Shown: positions 17,150 to 25,650 of the stretch, one piece after another
Layout: every line of letters starts with the position of its first letter
Position numbering within the stretch: the stretch's first letter is position 1
DNA from: Verrucomicrobia bacterium ADurb.Bin070
GTDB lineage: Bacteria > Verrucomicrobiota > Kiritimatiellia > RFP12 > UBA1067
Assembly: GCA_002071025.1 (NCBI GenBank)
Contig: MWEJ01000004.1
Location: forward strand, 1 to 46,915
Reading direction: 5' to 3'
DNA: 46,915 nt
Translations under genes and position numbers: made by a program
Notes under the pieces: generated by a model
Told to the model about the DNA's origin: nothing
Seen by the model: only the letters and a program-made list of their open reading frames with translations
Database searches by the model: none

Positions 17150-18121
17150 TCAGAAGGCGATGTCGAGGATCAGCGGCAGGTGGTCGGAGCCGATGGACGG
17201 TCCGAGCCTTCGAGCCACGACATGCACGTCGGGCGAGTGAAAGACATGGTCCAGCGGAATGCGCGCGACCGGCGGCAGGAAGGTCGGCCAGGTCGGTTGC
17301 AGGCAACGCCCGCTCGCGCTGTCGCGCAGGCCGCTTCCGGCCAGAAAGGCCTGGAAATGGTCGGACCACGGCGTGTTGTTGAAATCGCCGGTCACGATGC
17401 AAGGGCCTTTGATGCGGCGCACGCGTGACGCCAGCCGCTGTGTGTGCTGGTTGCGCCCGAGCCAGCGGGAGCGGTTGTAGGGGGCAAAGGGATGGGTCCC
17501 GATCACCGTGAGCGGACGCCCGTTGGCGGTCAGTCGTGACTGCGTCGAAGGTACGGCGTCGCGCACATCCAGATAGAAGATCTCCGCCGCGTGCGCATTC
17601 GTCCTGCAGTAGATCGCGGCCCCGAAGTTGTCCTCGCGCGGCACGGCGGCAAAAACAGGATAGTCGTTGGTTAAAACCGAGAGGTCGTTCAGCCAGCGGA
17701 GGTTGGTCTCTTGCAGCACGATCACGTCGGGCGCTTCACGGGCCACGAGGCTGAGCAGCGCGGCGGCGTCGCGGTTGCTGGTGAGAACGTTGGCCTGCAC
17801 GATGCGGATCTGAGCGGACGGAGCGTCAGCGGCGGGCGGCTGCCGGGGCGTGGCGGTCAGGCAGAGCAGCAGCACCGGCAGCGCGTTCACGGCGGCGAAC
17901 GTCGCGCCGGCCGCCGCGTGGTGCCAGTGGCGCGCCGCGAATTCGATGAGCACATAGAGCGCGAAGCAGCCGGCGAGCTGCAGCTTGAAATGCGTGAAAA
18001 GCTCCAGGAACCAGGCGTGCCGGCCGAAGAGTCCGGCCAGCGTGACGAGCACGCCGTACAAGGCGGCGCGCTCGGCAAGCCGGTGCAGGCGGGCGAACAG
18101 GTGGCGGGCCGCAGTGTTCAT
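17150..18121 (-). CDS. Membrane-anchored endonuclease/exonuclease/phosphatase family protein (323 aa)
   Basis: The first 90 residues hold two to three hydrophobic helices (AALYGVLVTLAGLFG, LAGCFALYVLIEFA, FAAVNALPVLLLCLTA). The rest is an EEP fold: IVQANVLTSN, VIVLQETN with the metal-binding Glu, GTHPFAP, the core GDFNNTPWSDHF, and SDHLPLILDI with the final Asp-His pair. Members cleave phosphodiesters in nucleic acids, sphingolipids or phosphoinositides; membrane-tethered ones of this layout are of unknown substrate. Its ATG overlaps the TGA of the M3 peptidase gene by four bases, so the two are translationally coupled. Confidence 0.85.
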   Translation of the reverse strand: MNTAARHLFARLHRLAERAALYGVLVTLAGLFGRHAWFLELFTHFKLQLAGCFALYVLIEFAARHWHHAAAGATFAAVNALPVLLLCLTATPRQPPAADAPSAQIRIVQANVLTSNRDAAALLSLVAREAPDVIVLQETNLRWLNDLSVLTNDYPVFAAVPREDNFGAAIYCRTNAHAAEIFYLDVRDAVPSTQSRLTANGRPLTVIGTHPFAPYNRSRWLGRNQHTQRLASRVRRIKGPCIVTGDFNNTPWSDHFQAFLAGSGLRDSASGRCLQPTWPTFLPPVARIPLDHVFHSPDVHVVARRLGPSIGSDHLPLILDIAF

Positions 18122-20190
18122 GAGGATGGCTGGAGTCCGCAGTGGCGCAGCAGCGCGTCGACCGTCGGGGCGCGTCCGCGGAAGCGCCGGTAGACGGCCA
18201 TCGGGTCTTCGCTGCCGCCCAGCGCCAGCAGGGTGTCGCGGAATCGTTGGCCGGTAGCACGAACCGCCGCGTCATCTGTCAGGCCGGCCTCTTCGAAGGC
18301 GGCGAAGGCGTCGGCCGAGAGCACTTCCGACCATTTGTAGCTGTAATAGCCGGCGGCATATCCGCCGCCGAAGATGTGCGTGAACGAGCAGAGGAAACGG
18401 TCTTCCGGCAGCAGGGGAGTCGGCAGATAGGCTGCGGCATTCAGGCGCTTGACGGCGTCGGCGTCCGGCCACTCCGGTCGCGGATAGCGCGCATAGAGAT
18501 CCATGTCGGTGGCCGCGAAAAAGAGCTGGCGGCACATTGCGGTGGCGGCGCGGTAGTTCTTGGCGGCGACGAGTTTGTCGAAAAGCGCGTCCGGCAGCGG
18601 TTCACCGGTTTCGGCATGGCGGCTGAGCCCCCTGAGCGTGGGACGGTCAAAGCACCAGTTCTCCATAAACTGGCTGGCGATTTCGATGGCGTCCCATTCA
18701 ATGCCGTTTACCCCGGAGGCGTCGGGCTCTTCCACCGTGGTCAGCATGTGCTGCAGCGCGTGGCCGAATTCGTGGAAGAGCGTGTTCACCTCTTGGAAGC
18801 GCATGACGGGCGGCTGGCCGCCGACCGGTACACTCTGGTTGCAGACCAGTACGGCCATGGGGAGTTGTAGCGTGCCGTCGGCGCGGCGGTCGCGCGTGCG
18901 GAAATCGTTCATCCACGCGCCGCCGCTCTTGGTCGCGGGGCGGCTGTAGGGATCGAGGTAGAAGCAGGCGCGTGGCGTGCCGTCGGCGTCTGCGACGCGG
19001 AAGAAGCGCACGTCGGGATGCCACACCGGTGCTTCGCCGTCCGCCGGGGTGATGGTGATGCTGAAGAGGCGTTCGGCCAGTTGGAAGAGACCCTCCAGCA
19101 CGCGCGGGAAGAGGAAGTAGCGGCTCAATTCCTCGTCGCTGTAGGCATAGATGTGTTCGCGCTGGCGCTCGGCCCAGAAGGCGGTATCCCACGGTTCCAG
19201 CGTCGCGCCGTCGAAACCCTGCGCACGGGCGAAGGCTAGCAGGTCATCAGCTTCGCGCAGTGCGGCGTCGCGCGCGGCGCCGGCCAGTTGCGCAATCAGG
19301 GCGTCGACGGTCTCGACCTTTCGCGCGGTTTTGTTGGAGAGGCTGAGTTCGGCATAGGAGGCGTAGCCGAGCAGGGCGGCCATCTCGCGGCGCAGCGAGA
19401 GGACCTGTTCGATGAGCGGGGTGTTGTCGAGATCGCCGCTCGCGGCGCGCGTGGCCGAGGCGCGGCAGAGCCGTTCGCGCGCGGCGCGGTTGCGGCTATG
19501 CATCATGAAGGGGGCGTAGACGGCGTGATCGAGCGTGATGCGCCAGGGGCCGGCCTCGGCCGTGGCCTGCGTCTCGCCGGCGTCGCGTGCGGCCTGCGCG
19601 GTGACGGCGAGCAGGGCGGGCGAAAGGCCGTCCGCCTCGTCGCGCGTACGCAGGGTGAGCGTGAAGGCCTTGGTCGCGTCCAACACATGGTTGCGGAAGT
19701 CGGTGGCGAGGCGTGCCAGCTCTGCCTGGACCTCGTTGAAACGCTGTTGCCGGGACTCGGGCAGGCCCACGCCCGCTTGTTCGGCGGCCTGGAGGGTCTT
19801 CTCCAGAATGCGGCGCTGAACCGGGGTCAGGCAGGGGACGTTGCGGTCGGCGTCGCGCAGCGCGCGGTAGCTCGCGTAAAACGCGCGGCTCTGGCCGACG
19901 CGCAGCGAAAAGGCGACGAGCGCAGGCTGGAGCGCCTCGTGGACGCGCCGCCAGGCGTCGCTGTTCATGACCGACAGCATGTGGCCAAGCAGGCCCCACG
20001 CGTCGAAGAGCGGGTGGCAGGCGTCATGCAGCGGACGCATCAGGCCGGTCCAGGTCGGCGTGTGTCCGCGCTCCAGAGCGTCGACGGCGCGGGTCGCATC
20101 GGCCAGCAGGCTTTCGAATGCGGTCGCGGCGTCCTCGGGCGTCATGCGGTCAAAGGCGGGATAGTAGGGGATGTTGAGGAAAGGGGACAT
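18118..20190 (-). CDS. M3-family zinc oligopeptidase (690 aa)
   Basis: The zinc motif HEFGH lies at residues 473-477 (NTLFHEFGHALQHM), with the third ligand expected in the following GIEWDAIEIASQFMENW segment. FGGGYAAGYYSYKWSE near the C-terminus is the signature of the PrlC/Dcp branch. These cytosolic enzymes cut short peptides, including degraded signal peptides. Length fits oligopeptidase A or dipeptidyl carboxypeptidase; the two cannot be separated by eye. The start is odd: the bases before ATG 20190 belong to a heptamer repeat tract and offer no Shine-Dalgarno sequence in the sense strand. No better internal ATG with a ribosome site was found. Confidence 0.9.
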   Translation of the reverse strand: MSPFLNIPYYPAFDRMTPEDAATAFESLLADATRAVDALERGHTPTWTGLMRPLHDACHPLFDAWGLLGHMLSVMNSDAWRRVHEALQPALVAFSLRVGQSRAFYASYRALRDADRNVPCLTPVQRRILEKTLQAAEQAGVGLPESRQQRFNEVQAELARLATDFRNHVLDATKAFTLTLRTRDEADGLSPALLAVTAQAARDAGETQATAEAGPWRITLDHAVYAPFMMHSRNRAARERLCRASATRAASGDLDNTPLIEQVLSLRREMAALLGYASYAELSLSNKTARKVETVDALIAQLAGAARDAALREADDLLAFARAQGFDGATLEPWDTAFWAERQREHIYAYSDEELSRYFLFPRVLEGLFQLAERLFSITITPADGEAPVWHPDVRFFRVADADGTPRACFYLDPYSRPATKSGGAWMNDFRTRDRRADGTLQLPMAVLVCNQSVPVGGQPPVMRFQEVNTLFHEFGHALQHMLTTVEEPDASGVNGIEWDAIEIASQFMENWCFDRPTLRGLSRHAETGEPLPDALFDKLVAAKNYRAATAMCRQLFFAATDMDLYARYPRPEWPDADAVKRLNAAAYLPTPLLPEDRFLCSFTHIFGGGYAAGYYSYKWSEVLSADAFAAFEEAGLTDDAAVRATGQRFRDTLLALGGSEDPMAVYRRFRGRAPTVDALLRHCGLQPSS

Positions 20191-20322
20191 GGCTGGGAAG
20201 TTGGAGTTAGGAGTTAGGAGTTAGGATTTAGGAGTTGGGAGGAAGGAGGAAGGAGAAAGGAGGAAGGAGGAAGGAGGAACGAGGAGGAAGGAGGTGGGAG
20301 GGGGGGAGGAGGGGAGGAGGGG
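20191..20322. repeat. Heptanucleotide-periodic purine tract (locus 1)
   Basis: The plus strand can be read in unbroken 7-base steps from 20191: one GGCTGGG, one AAGTTGG, three AGTTAGG, ATTTAGG, AGTTGGG, then AGGAAGG and near copies (AGAAAGG, AGGAACG, AGGAGGA, AGGAGGT) to about 20295. An irregular G/A-rich stretch follows to 20322. It fills the whole gap between the TPR gene stop and the M3 peptidase start; the TPR C-terminus PPPAS is encoded by what looks like the same composition. The strand bias (nearly all purine on plus) could allow triplex or G-quadruplex structures. Confidence 0.85.
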
Positions 20323-21813
20323 TTAAGAGGCGGGAGGGGGAAAGGCGTTGTGATCGCGCAATTTTTTTTCAACGGCTGGGTCGGGCTGTAAGCGGTGGCT
20401 GCGTGTCCAGAAAAGGATCGCCTCGCTGCCGCGACCGATGGCCTTGAGGACATCGCCGGCATGGTCGAAAATCTCGGGCTCCTCTTTGTCAAGTTCAGCC
20501 GCTTTGAGCAGCCATTGCAGCGCCTCGTAGGTGCGTCCGAGCCGGTAAAGGATCCAACCTTTGGTGTCGAGGTATGCGGCGTTTTCGGGCTGCTGGCGCA
20601 GGGCGTCGGTTACCAGTCGGTCGGCCTCGTCCAGGCGCGTGCCGGCTTCGGCCCAATGGTAGGCGAGAAAGTTCTTGAGTTCGTGCGAGTGCGGATAAGC
20701 GGCGAGGGCGTCCAGAAGGATGTGCTCGGCCGCCTGCTCGCGCTGCGCGGCTTCAAGCAGCGCAGCGTGCCAGAGATAGACACTCTCGCTGGGGAAATAC
20801 CCGAGGCGCATGCGTTGCGCGTACGCCTGGCTGAGGGTGTCGGCTGCGGCTTCCGCCTGGTCGAGCGCCTGGTAGGTGGCGGCCAAGATGAGTCGGTCTG
20901 CGTAGGCGCCGTCGGGGTCCGCTTGAATGCGCCGGGCCAGCCGGTGGGTGGCGTCCGGGCGCGCCGCCCAGAGCGCGCCGAGCCGCAAGATGGCCGTGTT
21001 CACCTCGGGATTCAGGCGGTAGGCGTCGAGCAGGACCGTTTCCGCCGTGTTGGTCTGCCCCAGAAGCAGCCGGTTCTCGGCCGCGAGGGTCAGAAGCGCG
21101 GCGCGTTCGGCCGCGTTGGTGCGAAGCGGCAGGGCCAGATCGAGGCAGGAGAGAGCGCGCGCGGCGGTCTGCGGGCCTTCGCGCGTGAAGTGGATCGCCC
21201 ACTGCACCGGCACGGCGGCGCTCTTGGCATCGTTGAAACGGGTTTGCAGGTCACGCATGACGCGCAGGGCTTCCGCGTCGCGGTCTGACTGGAAGAGGAG
21301 CCGGATCAGCGCATGGCCCAGTTCGCGCTCATCGGGACGCAGCGCGAAGAGTGCCGCGCAATGGCGCGCGGCGTCGTCCGTACGTTCGCTGGCTTCTGCC
21401 AGGCGCGCCGCTTCAAAACGCAGTTCAACCTCTTCGGGATGGCGCGTCAGAAAAGGTTCCAGGGCGCTCAAAGCTTCTTCGAAACGCGCGTTGTCCGCCA
21501 GCGCGCTGATGAGCGCTTCCAGCGGGCGGCGGTTGTCGGGATCCAACGCGACGGCTTGACGAAAGGCTTCGCAGGCTGCCTGCCGGTTCACGTTGGTGTC
21601 GCCCTGCGTGCTGCTCTCCAGCAGGATGCCCTTGGCATAGAGCGCCAATGCCCCGGCCTGACGCGCATCGCGTTCCGGCAAGGCGAATACCGCCGGGCGT
21701 GCGGGCGTCCGGGGAAAACGACACCCGCACACCAACACGAGGCCAAACACAAAAAAAACAACAGAGGCCGATCCGATCGGCCGGTTAAACGCGGCGCATC
21801 GAATCGGTCTCAT
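20323..21813 (-). CDS. TPR-repeat lipoprotein (496 aa)
   Basis: The N-terminus has a hydrophobic core and an LVCGC lipobox-like site near residue 31, so it is probably lipidated and placed in the periplasm or outer membrane. The rest is a helical solenoid of tetratricopeptide repeats, with clear units such as ACEAFRQAVALDPDN, NAAYLDTKGWILYRLGRTYE and ALQWLLKAAELDKEEPE. Such proteins act as assembly scaffolds; no specific partner is evident. GGGAG lies close before ATG 21813. Downstream genes (M3 peptidase, EEP protein) follow on the same strand after the heptamer tract. A hairpin at 21885-21909 separates it from the bS22-like gene. Confidence 0.85.
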   Translation of the reverse strand: MRPIRCAAFNRPIGSASVVFFVFGLVLVCGCRFPRTPARPAVFALPERDARQAGALALYAKGILLESSTQGDTNVNRQAACEAFRQAVALDPDNRRPLEALISALADNARFEEALSALEPFLTRHPEEVELRFEAARLAEASERTDDAARHCAALFALRPDERELGHALIRLLFQSDRDAEALRVMRDLQTRFNDAKSAAVPVQWAIHFTREGPQTAARALSCLDLALPLRTNAAERAALLTLAAENRLLLGQTNTAETVLLDAYRLNPEVNTAILRLGALWAARPDATHRLARRIQADPDGAYADRLILAATYQALDQAEAAADTLSQAYAQRMRLGYFPSESVYLWHAALLEAAQREQAAEHILLDALAAYPHSHELKNFLAYHWAEAGTRLDEADRLVTDALRQQPENAAYLDTKGWILYRLGRTYEALQWLLKAAELDKEEPEIFDHAGDVLKAIGRGSEAILFWTRSHRLQPDPAVEKKLRDHNAFPPPAS

Positions 21814-21884
21814 ATCGCTTCTCCCGATAATGGGAAGATCCGGCTGCGGCAGATGCGCAGGCCGGTATTCCAGAAAACAAGTTC

Positions 21885-21909
21885 GGAAGGCGCACCTCGG
21901 CCGCCTTCC
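21885..21909 (-). terminator. Terminator-like or attenuating hairpin after the bS22-like gene
   Basis: On the minus strand, GGAAGGCG and CGCCTTCC form a perfect 8-bp stem with a nine-base loop. GAACTTGTTTTCT follows, which is T-rich though interrupted. It lies 27 bases after the stop of the small ribosomal peptide gene and before the TPR gene, so it may end or attenuate the hisG transcript. Confidence 0.4.
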
Positions 21910-21936
21910 CGCGCATATGCACGCCTTGCGCGCGCC

Positions 21937-22026
21937 TTACTTGTTCTTGTGGCGCTGAGACTTCAGGCGTTTCCGGTACTTATGCTTCGACATTTTCGCA
22001 CGGCGCTTTTTCTTGATTGAACCCAC
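21937..22026 (-). CDS. bS22-like small ribosomal peptide (AURKAIP1/COX24 domain, 29 aa)
   Basis: A 29-codon frame begins with GTG at 22026 and ends with TAA at 21937. The product starts MGSIKKKRRAKMSKHKYRK and ends with a further basic stretch; more than half of the residues are Lys or Arg. This matches the AURKAIP1/COX24 domain, known as mS38 in mitochondrial ribosomes and as bS22 in mycobacterial small subunits, where it sits near the decoding centre. An AGGAG lies seven bases before the GTG, which fixes this start over the internal ATG at codon 12. It lies 57 bases after hisG on the same strand. Its size makes it easy to miss in automatic annotation. Confidence 0.85.
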   Translation of the reverse strand: MGSIKKKRRAKMSKHKYRKRLKSQRHKNK

Positions 22027-22083
22027 GTTTGTTCTCCTGGAATGACGTGGCCGCCCGCCCGGGCCGCCACGCCGTGTTGTGTG

Positions 22084-22953
22084 TTAAAAGATGACTTTGT
22101 TCAACGGCAACTCGATGATGCCGGTGGCACCGGCGGCGCGCAGCGGCGGAACGATGTCGCGCACGACTTTCTCTTCGACCACGGATTCGACCGCGAACCA
22201 CTCGGCATCGTTGAGCCGGTTGATGGTCGGCGCGTGCAGCGACGGCAGAATCGCGGACACGGTCTCAAGCTGCGCGGCCGGCACGTTCAATTTGAGCAGC
22301 ACGCGCGACTCGGCGGCCAGCGCGCCCTGCAGCAGCATCGCGAGCTGCTCGATTTTTGCGCGTTTGGCGGCATCCGTCCACGCCTTCTTGTTGGCGATCA
22401 GACGTGTGGTGGAGGTCAGGATCGTCTCAACGATGCGCAGATTGTTGGCGCGCAGCGAGGAGCCGGTTTCGGTCAGCTCCACGATGGCGTCGACCAGTTC
22501 GGGGGCTTTGACTTCAGTAGCACCCCATGAGAACTCGACTTCGGCGGTCACGCCGTGCTGGGCGAGATACCGGTTGGTCAGGCCGACCGCCTCGGTGGCG
22601 ATGCGCTTGCCCTGCAGGTCCTTGACGCTCTGGATCGGCGAGTCGTTGGGCACGGCGAGCACCCAGCGCACCGGGCGCGACGTGGCTTTGGAGTAGCACA
22701 TCTCCGAGACTTCATGCACGTCGGAGTTGTTTTCGTAGATCCAGTCGAAGCCGGTGATGCCCGCGTCGAGCAGTCCAAGCTCGACGTAGCGGGAGATCTC
22801 CTGCGGGCGGATCAGGCGGCATTGAAGCTCGGGATCATCCACGCTTGGCACATACGAGCGCGAACCCGCCTGCACATGAAATCCCGCTTTCCGCATCATG
22901 TTGAAAGTCGCGTCCTGCAAACTTCCTTTGGGCAAACCCAGAATCACCGGCAT
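22084..22953 (-). CDS. hisG: ATP phosphoribosyltransferase HisG, long form
   Basis: The enzyme joins ATP and PRPP in the first step of histidine synthesis. The 289-residue length and a C-terminal regulatory domain (about 215-289, ending [12 protein letters not shown]) mark the long, HisZ-independent form that binds histidine. Visible motifs are LGLPKGSLQ at the start, [24 protein letters not shown] and the PRPP-binding stretch [21 protein letters not shown] 22953 has AGGAAGAG just upstream; the 10-residue upstream extension is therefore rejected. The rest of the his pathway is not adjacent; hisC lies about 19 kb away under its own promoter. Confidence 0.95.
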   Translation of the reverse strand: MPVILGLPKGSLQDATFNMMRKAGFHVQAGSRSYVPSVDDPELQCRLIRPQEISRYVELGLLDAGITGFDWIYENNSDVHEVSEMCYSKATSRPVRWVLAVPNDSPIQSVKDLQGKRIATEAVGLTNRYLAQHGVTAEVEFSWGATEVKAPELVDAIVELTETGSSLRANNLRIVETILTSTTRLIANKKAWTDAAKRAKIEQLAMLLQGALAAESRVLLKLNVPAAQLETVSAILPSLHAPTINRLNDAEWFAVESVVEEKVVRDIVPPLRAAGATGIIELPLNKVIF

Positions 22954-22999
22954 GTCTCTTCCTTGTTTCGCTTCCGTCACCATTGATTAAAGGCTTTTC

Positions 23000-23028
23000 A
23001 TCTTATCGGATTCGGACGGTCGAGGCAA
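23000..23028 (-). promoter_or_regulatory. Predicted sigma-70-type promoter of hisG
   Basis: On the minus strand, TTGCCT (23028-23023) and TAAGAT (23005-23000) have a 17-base spacer. Transcription would begin near 22993, giving a leader of about 40 bases with the AGGAAGAG ribosome site before ATG 22953. Confidence 0.5.
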
Positions 23029-23047
23029 GCGGAGGGGTGGTTTTTTT

Positions 23048-23096
23048 TTAAGGCCGGTGCCAGGTGTCAAGGTCGGTGTCAGGACGGGTGTCAGGG
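23048..23096. repeat. Degenerate GTGTCA-containing repeat
   Basis: GTGTCA recurs at 23064, 23076 and 23088, twelve bases apart, preceded by GTGCCA at 23057. A run of T lies just before it at about 23039-23049. It is within the propeller remnant and may be a leftover of low-complexity linker DNA. Confidence 0.5.
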
Positions 23097-23253
23097 AATC
23101 AGCTCCGGCTCTAAGCAGTGTACCGTTCGCGCCGACAGCCACACAGGCGTGCGGGCCGATGGCAACGCCCGAAAGGTAGTTCAACGTGGGCGTCGCCCGC
23201 GCCACCCAGTTGCTGGCATCTGCGCTCGTGAAGAGGTACCCGTCATCAAACAA

Positions 23254-23650
23254 GTCTGCAATCGCAGGTCCGCCGCCAGAATCTTTTCAAGCTGGGCCTT
23301 CAACGGTGCCAGTGATGACCCGAAGAAAAAGGGAGGGGTCGCTTCCGCCTCGCGCTCATGGTCCGCCACGCGGGACGACTGCCTCGCAAGGCGGGCGCGC
23401 TTCATGACAAGCGGGAGCATCGAAAAATCAAAGGGCTTGGCCAAAAAGTCCACGGCGCCAAGCCGCAGGGCCTCAACCACGCATTCAACCCCGCCCTGGG
23501 CCGTCATCACAATCACGCCGCACTCCCGTGAAATAAGCCCCTCACGCATCACGTCTAACCCGATGCCGTCCGGAAGGTTGATGTCCAGCAGCACGAAATC
23601 GAATTCTCTTGCCTTGAGATCGTCTCGCGCCGCGGCAAGACTGTCAGCCC
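23254..23650 (-). pseudogene. Fragment of an NtrC-type response regulator
   Basis: The frame shows the last two thirds of a receiver domain: FDFVLLDINLPDG with the phosphoacceptor Asp, VIVMTAQGG with the switch Thr, and LAKPFDF with the conserved Lys. It continues into a linker and LKAQLEKILAADLRLQ, the very start of a sigma-54 AAA domain, and is then cut. The N-terminal acidic pair is absent: in the same frame a TGA lies just upstream, while related text (AFDLALTSRG) continues in another frame, so a frameshift has occurred near 23660. The gene is truncated at both ends and joined out of frame to the propeller remnant. Confidence 0.65.
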
Positions 23651-23832
23651 CCGTGACGTCAGCGCCAAGTCAAATGCCTGCCGGCCCGTTTGCTTTTGGC
23701 GTTTGGCGATCCCGTCGCGAGTTCTGTTTGCACTGGACAAGGTGCGTAAAAAGAGCCATCATTCCGGTCCATAACGATCCGTTCGCGCATGCAGCAAATG
23801 CAACGCCGGGAACACAAGGAGAACACTCGCGT

Positions 23833-24972
23833 ATGAACAATCCGATTTGGCTGATGACGTCCGCCTTTCCTAAACTCACGCTCGCGGAGGTGATCGCGCG
23901 CGTCAAGGCTGTCGGCGCGCAAGGCGCCGAGCTGTGCGTCTTCCGACGCGACGGCACGCGCCGCGACCATGTGGCCACGCACCTGGATTACGAGGCCTTC
24001 TCGCTGGAGGACGCCAAGCGCGTGCTCGACACCTGCGCGAAAGAGGGCATCCGCATTTCGGTCGGCGCCTACGACAACCTGCTGGCGGGCGATCCCGCCG
24101 AGTGCGAGGCGAACCAGAACCATATCCTGAAGTTGATCCGCATGGCGCATCTGTTGGGCGGCGACGCCAACGACGTGTGCGTCGGCACGTTCGTCGGCTA
24201 TAACCACGAACTCGGCAAAGAGGACGGCGGTTTCGCGAAGAATCTAGAGTTGTATGCCAAGGTCTTCACGCCGATTGTCAAGTATGCCGAGAGCCTGGGC
24301 GTGACGCTGGTCTACGAGAACTGTCCGATGGAGGGCTGGCGTCCGGCCACGGCGCCCACCACCTACAACAACCTGCCCTGCACGCTGGCGGCCCGCAAGT
24401 TGATGTACGCGCTGATTCCGAGCAAGGCGCACGGCGAGACGTATGATCCGTCGCACGACGCTTGGCAGAACATCGATCCGGTGGATGTCATCGCGAACAC
24501 CGATTTCTCCCGCCTGCACCGCGTGCATGTCAAGGGCACGCGCAACCGTGCCGGCAGCCTGGCCGCGATCCAGTGGGGCCGCCTCTACCCGATGCAGCAG
24601 GTCGATGCCGAACTGGCCCGGCGCGCGGGCGTCTGCCAGCCGGCCTGCGAGTGGGACCGCCACCACTACGATCCGAAATTGCCGGGCTACGGCGGATCGG
24701 ACAGCATCGACTGGACCGCCTTCTTCAAGACGCTGATGGGCAAGGGTTTCTCGCGTCCTTTCGTGATTGAGAACGAGGCCGATAACTCGTCGCACACCGG
24801 CAACGCCGCCGCAACCTTGCAGGGCTTCGCCTCGACCGTGCTGTCGATGGCACCGGCGATCTGGTCGCTCGACGCCGAAAAGGGATGGTGGTTCAACCCG
24901 AAGCACCTCTCCGAACTGAAGCCGGTTGCGGCCAAGGACCTGCCTGTCGTGACGATGAAAGAGCTGGTCTGA
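23833..24972 (+). CDS. Xylose-isomerase-like TIM barrel, sugar isomerase/epimerase (379 aa)
   Basis: The protein begins NPIWLMTSAFPKLTLAEVI and has TIM-barrel strand ends with likely metal ligands, including VYENCP and FVIENEAD, plus a conserved RVHVKGTRN stretch. The family includes sugar isomerases, hydroxypyruvate isomerase-like enzymes and endonuclease IV folds; substrate cannot be named. No signal peptide is seen, so it is cytoplasmic. The open frame extends upstream to 23149, but that part is translated from the antisense of decayed fragments. ATG 23833 starts the barrel and has AAGGAG about eleven bases upstream. folE follows after about 80 bases. Confidence 0.85.
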   Translation: MNNPIWLMTSAFPKLTLAEVIARVKAVGAQGAELCVFRRDGTRRDHVATHLDYEAFSLEDAKRVLDTCAKEGIRISVGAYDNLLAGDPAECEANQNHILKLIRMAHLLGGDANDVCVGTFVGYNHELGKEDGGFAKNLELYAKVFTPIVKYAESLGVTLVYENCPMEGWRPATAPTTYNNLPCTLAARKLMYALIPSKAHGETYDPSHDAWQNIDPVDVIANTDFSRLHRVHVKGTRNRAGSLAAIQWGRLYPMQQVDAELARRAGVCQPACEWDRHHYDPKLPGYGGSDSIDWTAFFKTLMGKGFSRPFVIENEADNSSHTGNAAATLQGFASTVLSMAPAIWSLDAEKGWWFNPKHLSELKPVAAKDLPVVTMKELV

Positions 24973-25053
24973 TCCGACTGTACGCTTGCAGCGACGTCGC
25001 GCGACCCGCGCCTGCATGGCGCGCGCGCGTCTTCCTGTGCGCGGGACGACCGG

Positions 25054-25644
25054 ATGAATGGATACGCAATGACCCAAAAGAAAACGATCAATACCGACCG
25101 TGTGGCCGCGCTGGTGCGCGACCTGCTGGTGGAACTCGGCGAGGATCCTGAGCGCGAAGGACTCAAACGGACGCCTGAGCGCATGGCAAAGGCGCTCGCT
25201 TTCCTGACCGGCGGCTACCGGCAGACCGCGCGGCAGGTGCTGAACGGTGCCGTGTTTCAGGCGCACCTGAACCACATGATCATCGTGCGCGACATCGAAG
25301 TCTACAGCCTGTGCGAACATCATGTCCTGCCTTTCTACGGGCGGTGCCATGTCGGCTACATCGCCAAGGACAAGGTGATGGGGGTCAGCAAGATCGCCCG
25401 GATCGTGGACTGTTTCGCGCGCCGCCTCCAGATTCAGGAGCGTCTGACGGAGCAGGTTGCCCGGTCGGTGATGGATGAGGTGCAGGCGGCAGGAGTTGGC
25501 GTGGTGATGGAGTGCCGCCACCTGTGCATGATGATGCGCGGCGTGGAGAAACAGAATTCGGTGATGACGACCTCCGTCGTGTTGGGGTCATTCAGGACCG
25601 ATCCCGCCACGCGCCAGGAGTTCATGACGCTGATCAATCGGTAG
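25054..25644 (+). CDS. folE: GTP cyclohydrolase I
   Basis: FolE converts GTP to dihydroneopterin triphosphate for folate and related pterins. The 196-residue chain has the expected REGLKRTPERMAKAL, the zinc-binding CEHHVLPF, the VMGVSKIARIVDCFARR stretch, and CRHLCMMMRG with the third ligand. It ends with RQEFMTLI as is usual. ATG 25069 is an alternative start that would remove five residues; neither start has a strong ribosome site. It lies between two unrelated TIM-barrel genes, the downstream one only six bases away, so co-expression is likely. Other folate genes are not in the window. Confidence 0.96.
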   Translation: MNGYAMTQKKTINTDRVAALVRDLLVELGEDPEREGLKRTPERMAKALAFLTGGYRQTARQVLNGAVFQAHLNHMIIVRDIEVYSLCEHHVLPFYGRCHVGYIAKDKVMGVSKIARIVDCFARRLQIQERLTEQVARSVMDEVQAAGVGVVMECRHLCMMMRGVEKQNSVMTTSVVLGSFRTDPATRQEFMTLINR

Positions 25645-25650
25645 CCTGTT

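Larger units (their letters stand above)
22987..23253 (-). pseudogene. C-terminal remnant of a secreted BNR/propeller-type protein
   Basis: The frame encodes YLFTSADASNWVARAT and, after a gap, VAIGPHACVAVGANGTLLR, phrases typical of photosynthesis-factor-like/BNR propeller repeats at the end of large secreted proteins. The remaining tail (LTPVLTPTLTPGTG and a Lys/Pro stretch) is translated from a degenerate GTGTCA repeat and an A-run, and the hisG promoter lies inside it. No N-terminal part, signal or ribosome site is present, and the reading begins abruptly at the junction with the response-regulator fragment. It is best read as a gene fragment. Confidence 0.55.

Noticed and set aside
20191-20322. 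CRISPR-like array
   Set aside because: Units are 7 bases long and contiguous, with no spacers and no cas genes nearby.
23029-23051. T-run as an intrinsic terminator
   Set aside because: No GC-rich stem precedes it on the plus strand; on the minus strand it is an A-run upstream of the hisG promoter.
23149-23832. N-terminal extension of the sugar isomerase-like frame (about 228 extra residues)
   Set aside because: This stretch is the antisense of the decayed regulator/propeller fragments and is low-complexity; the barrel starts at ATG 23833 with an AAGGAG upstream.
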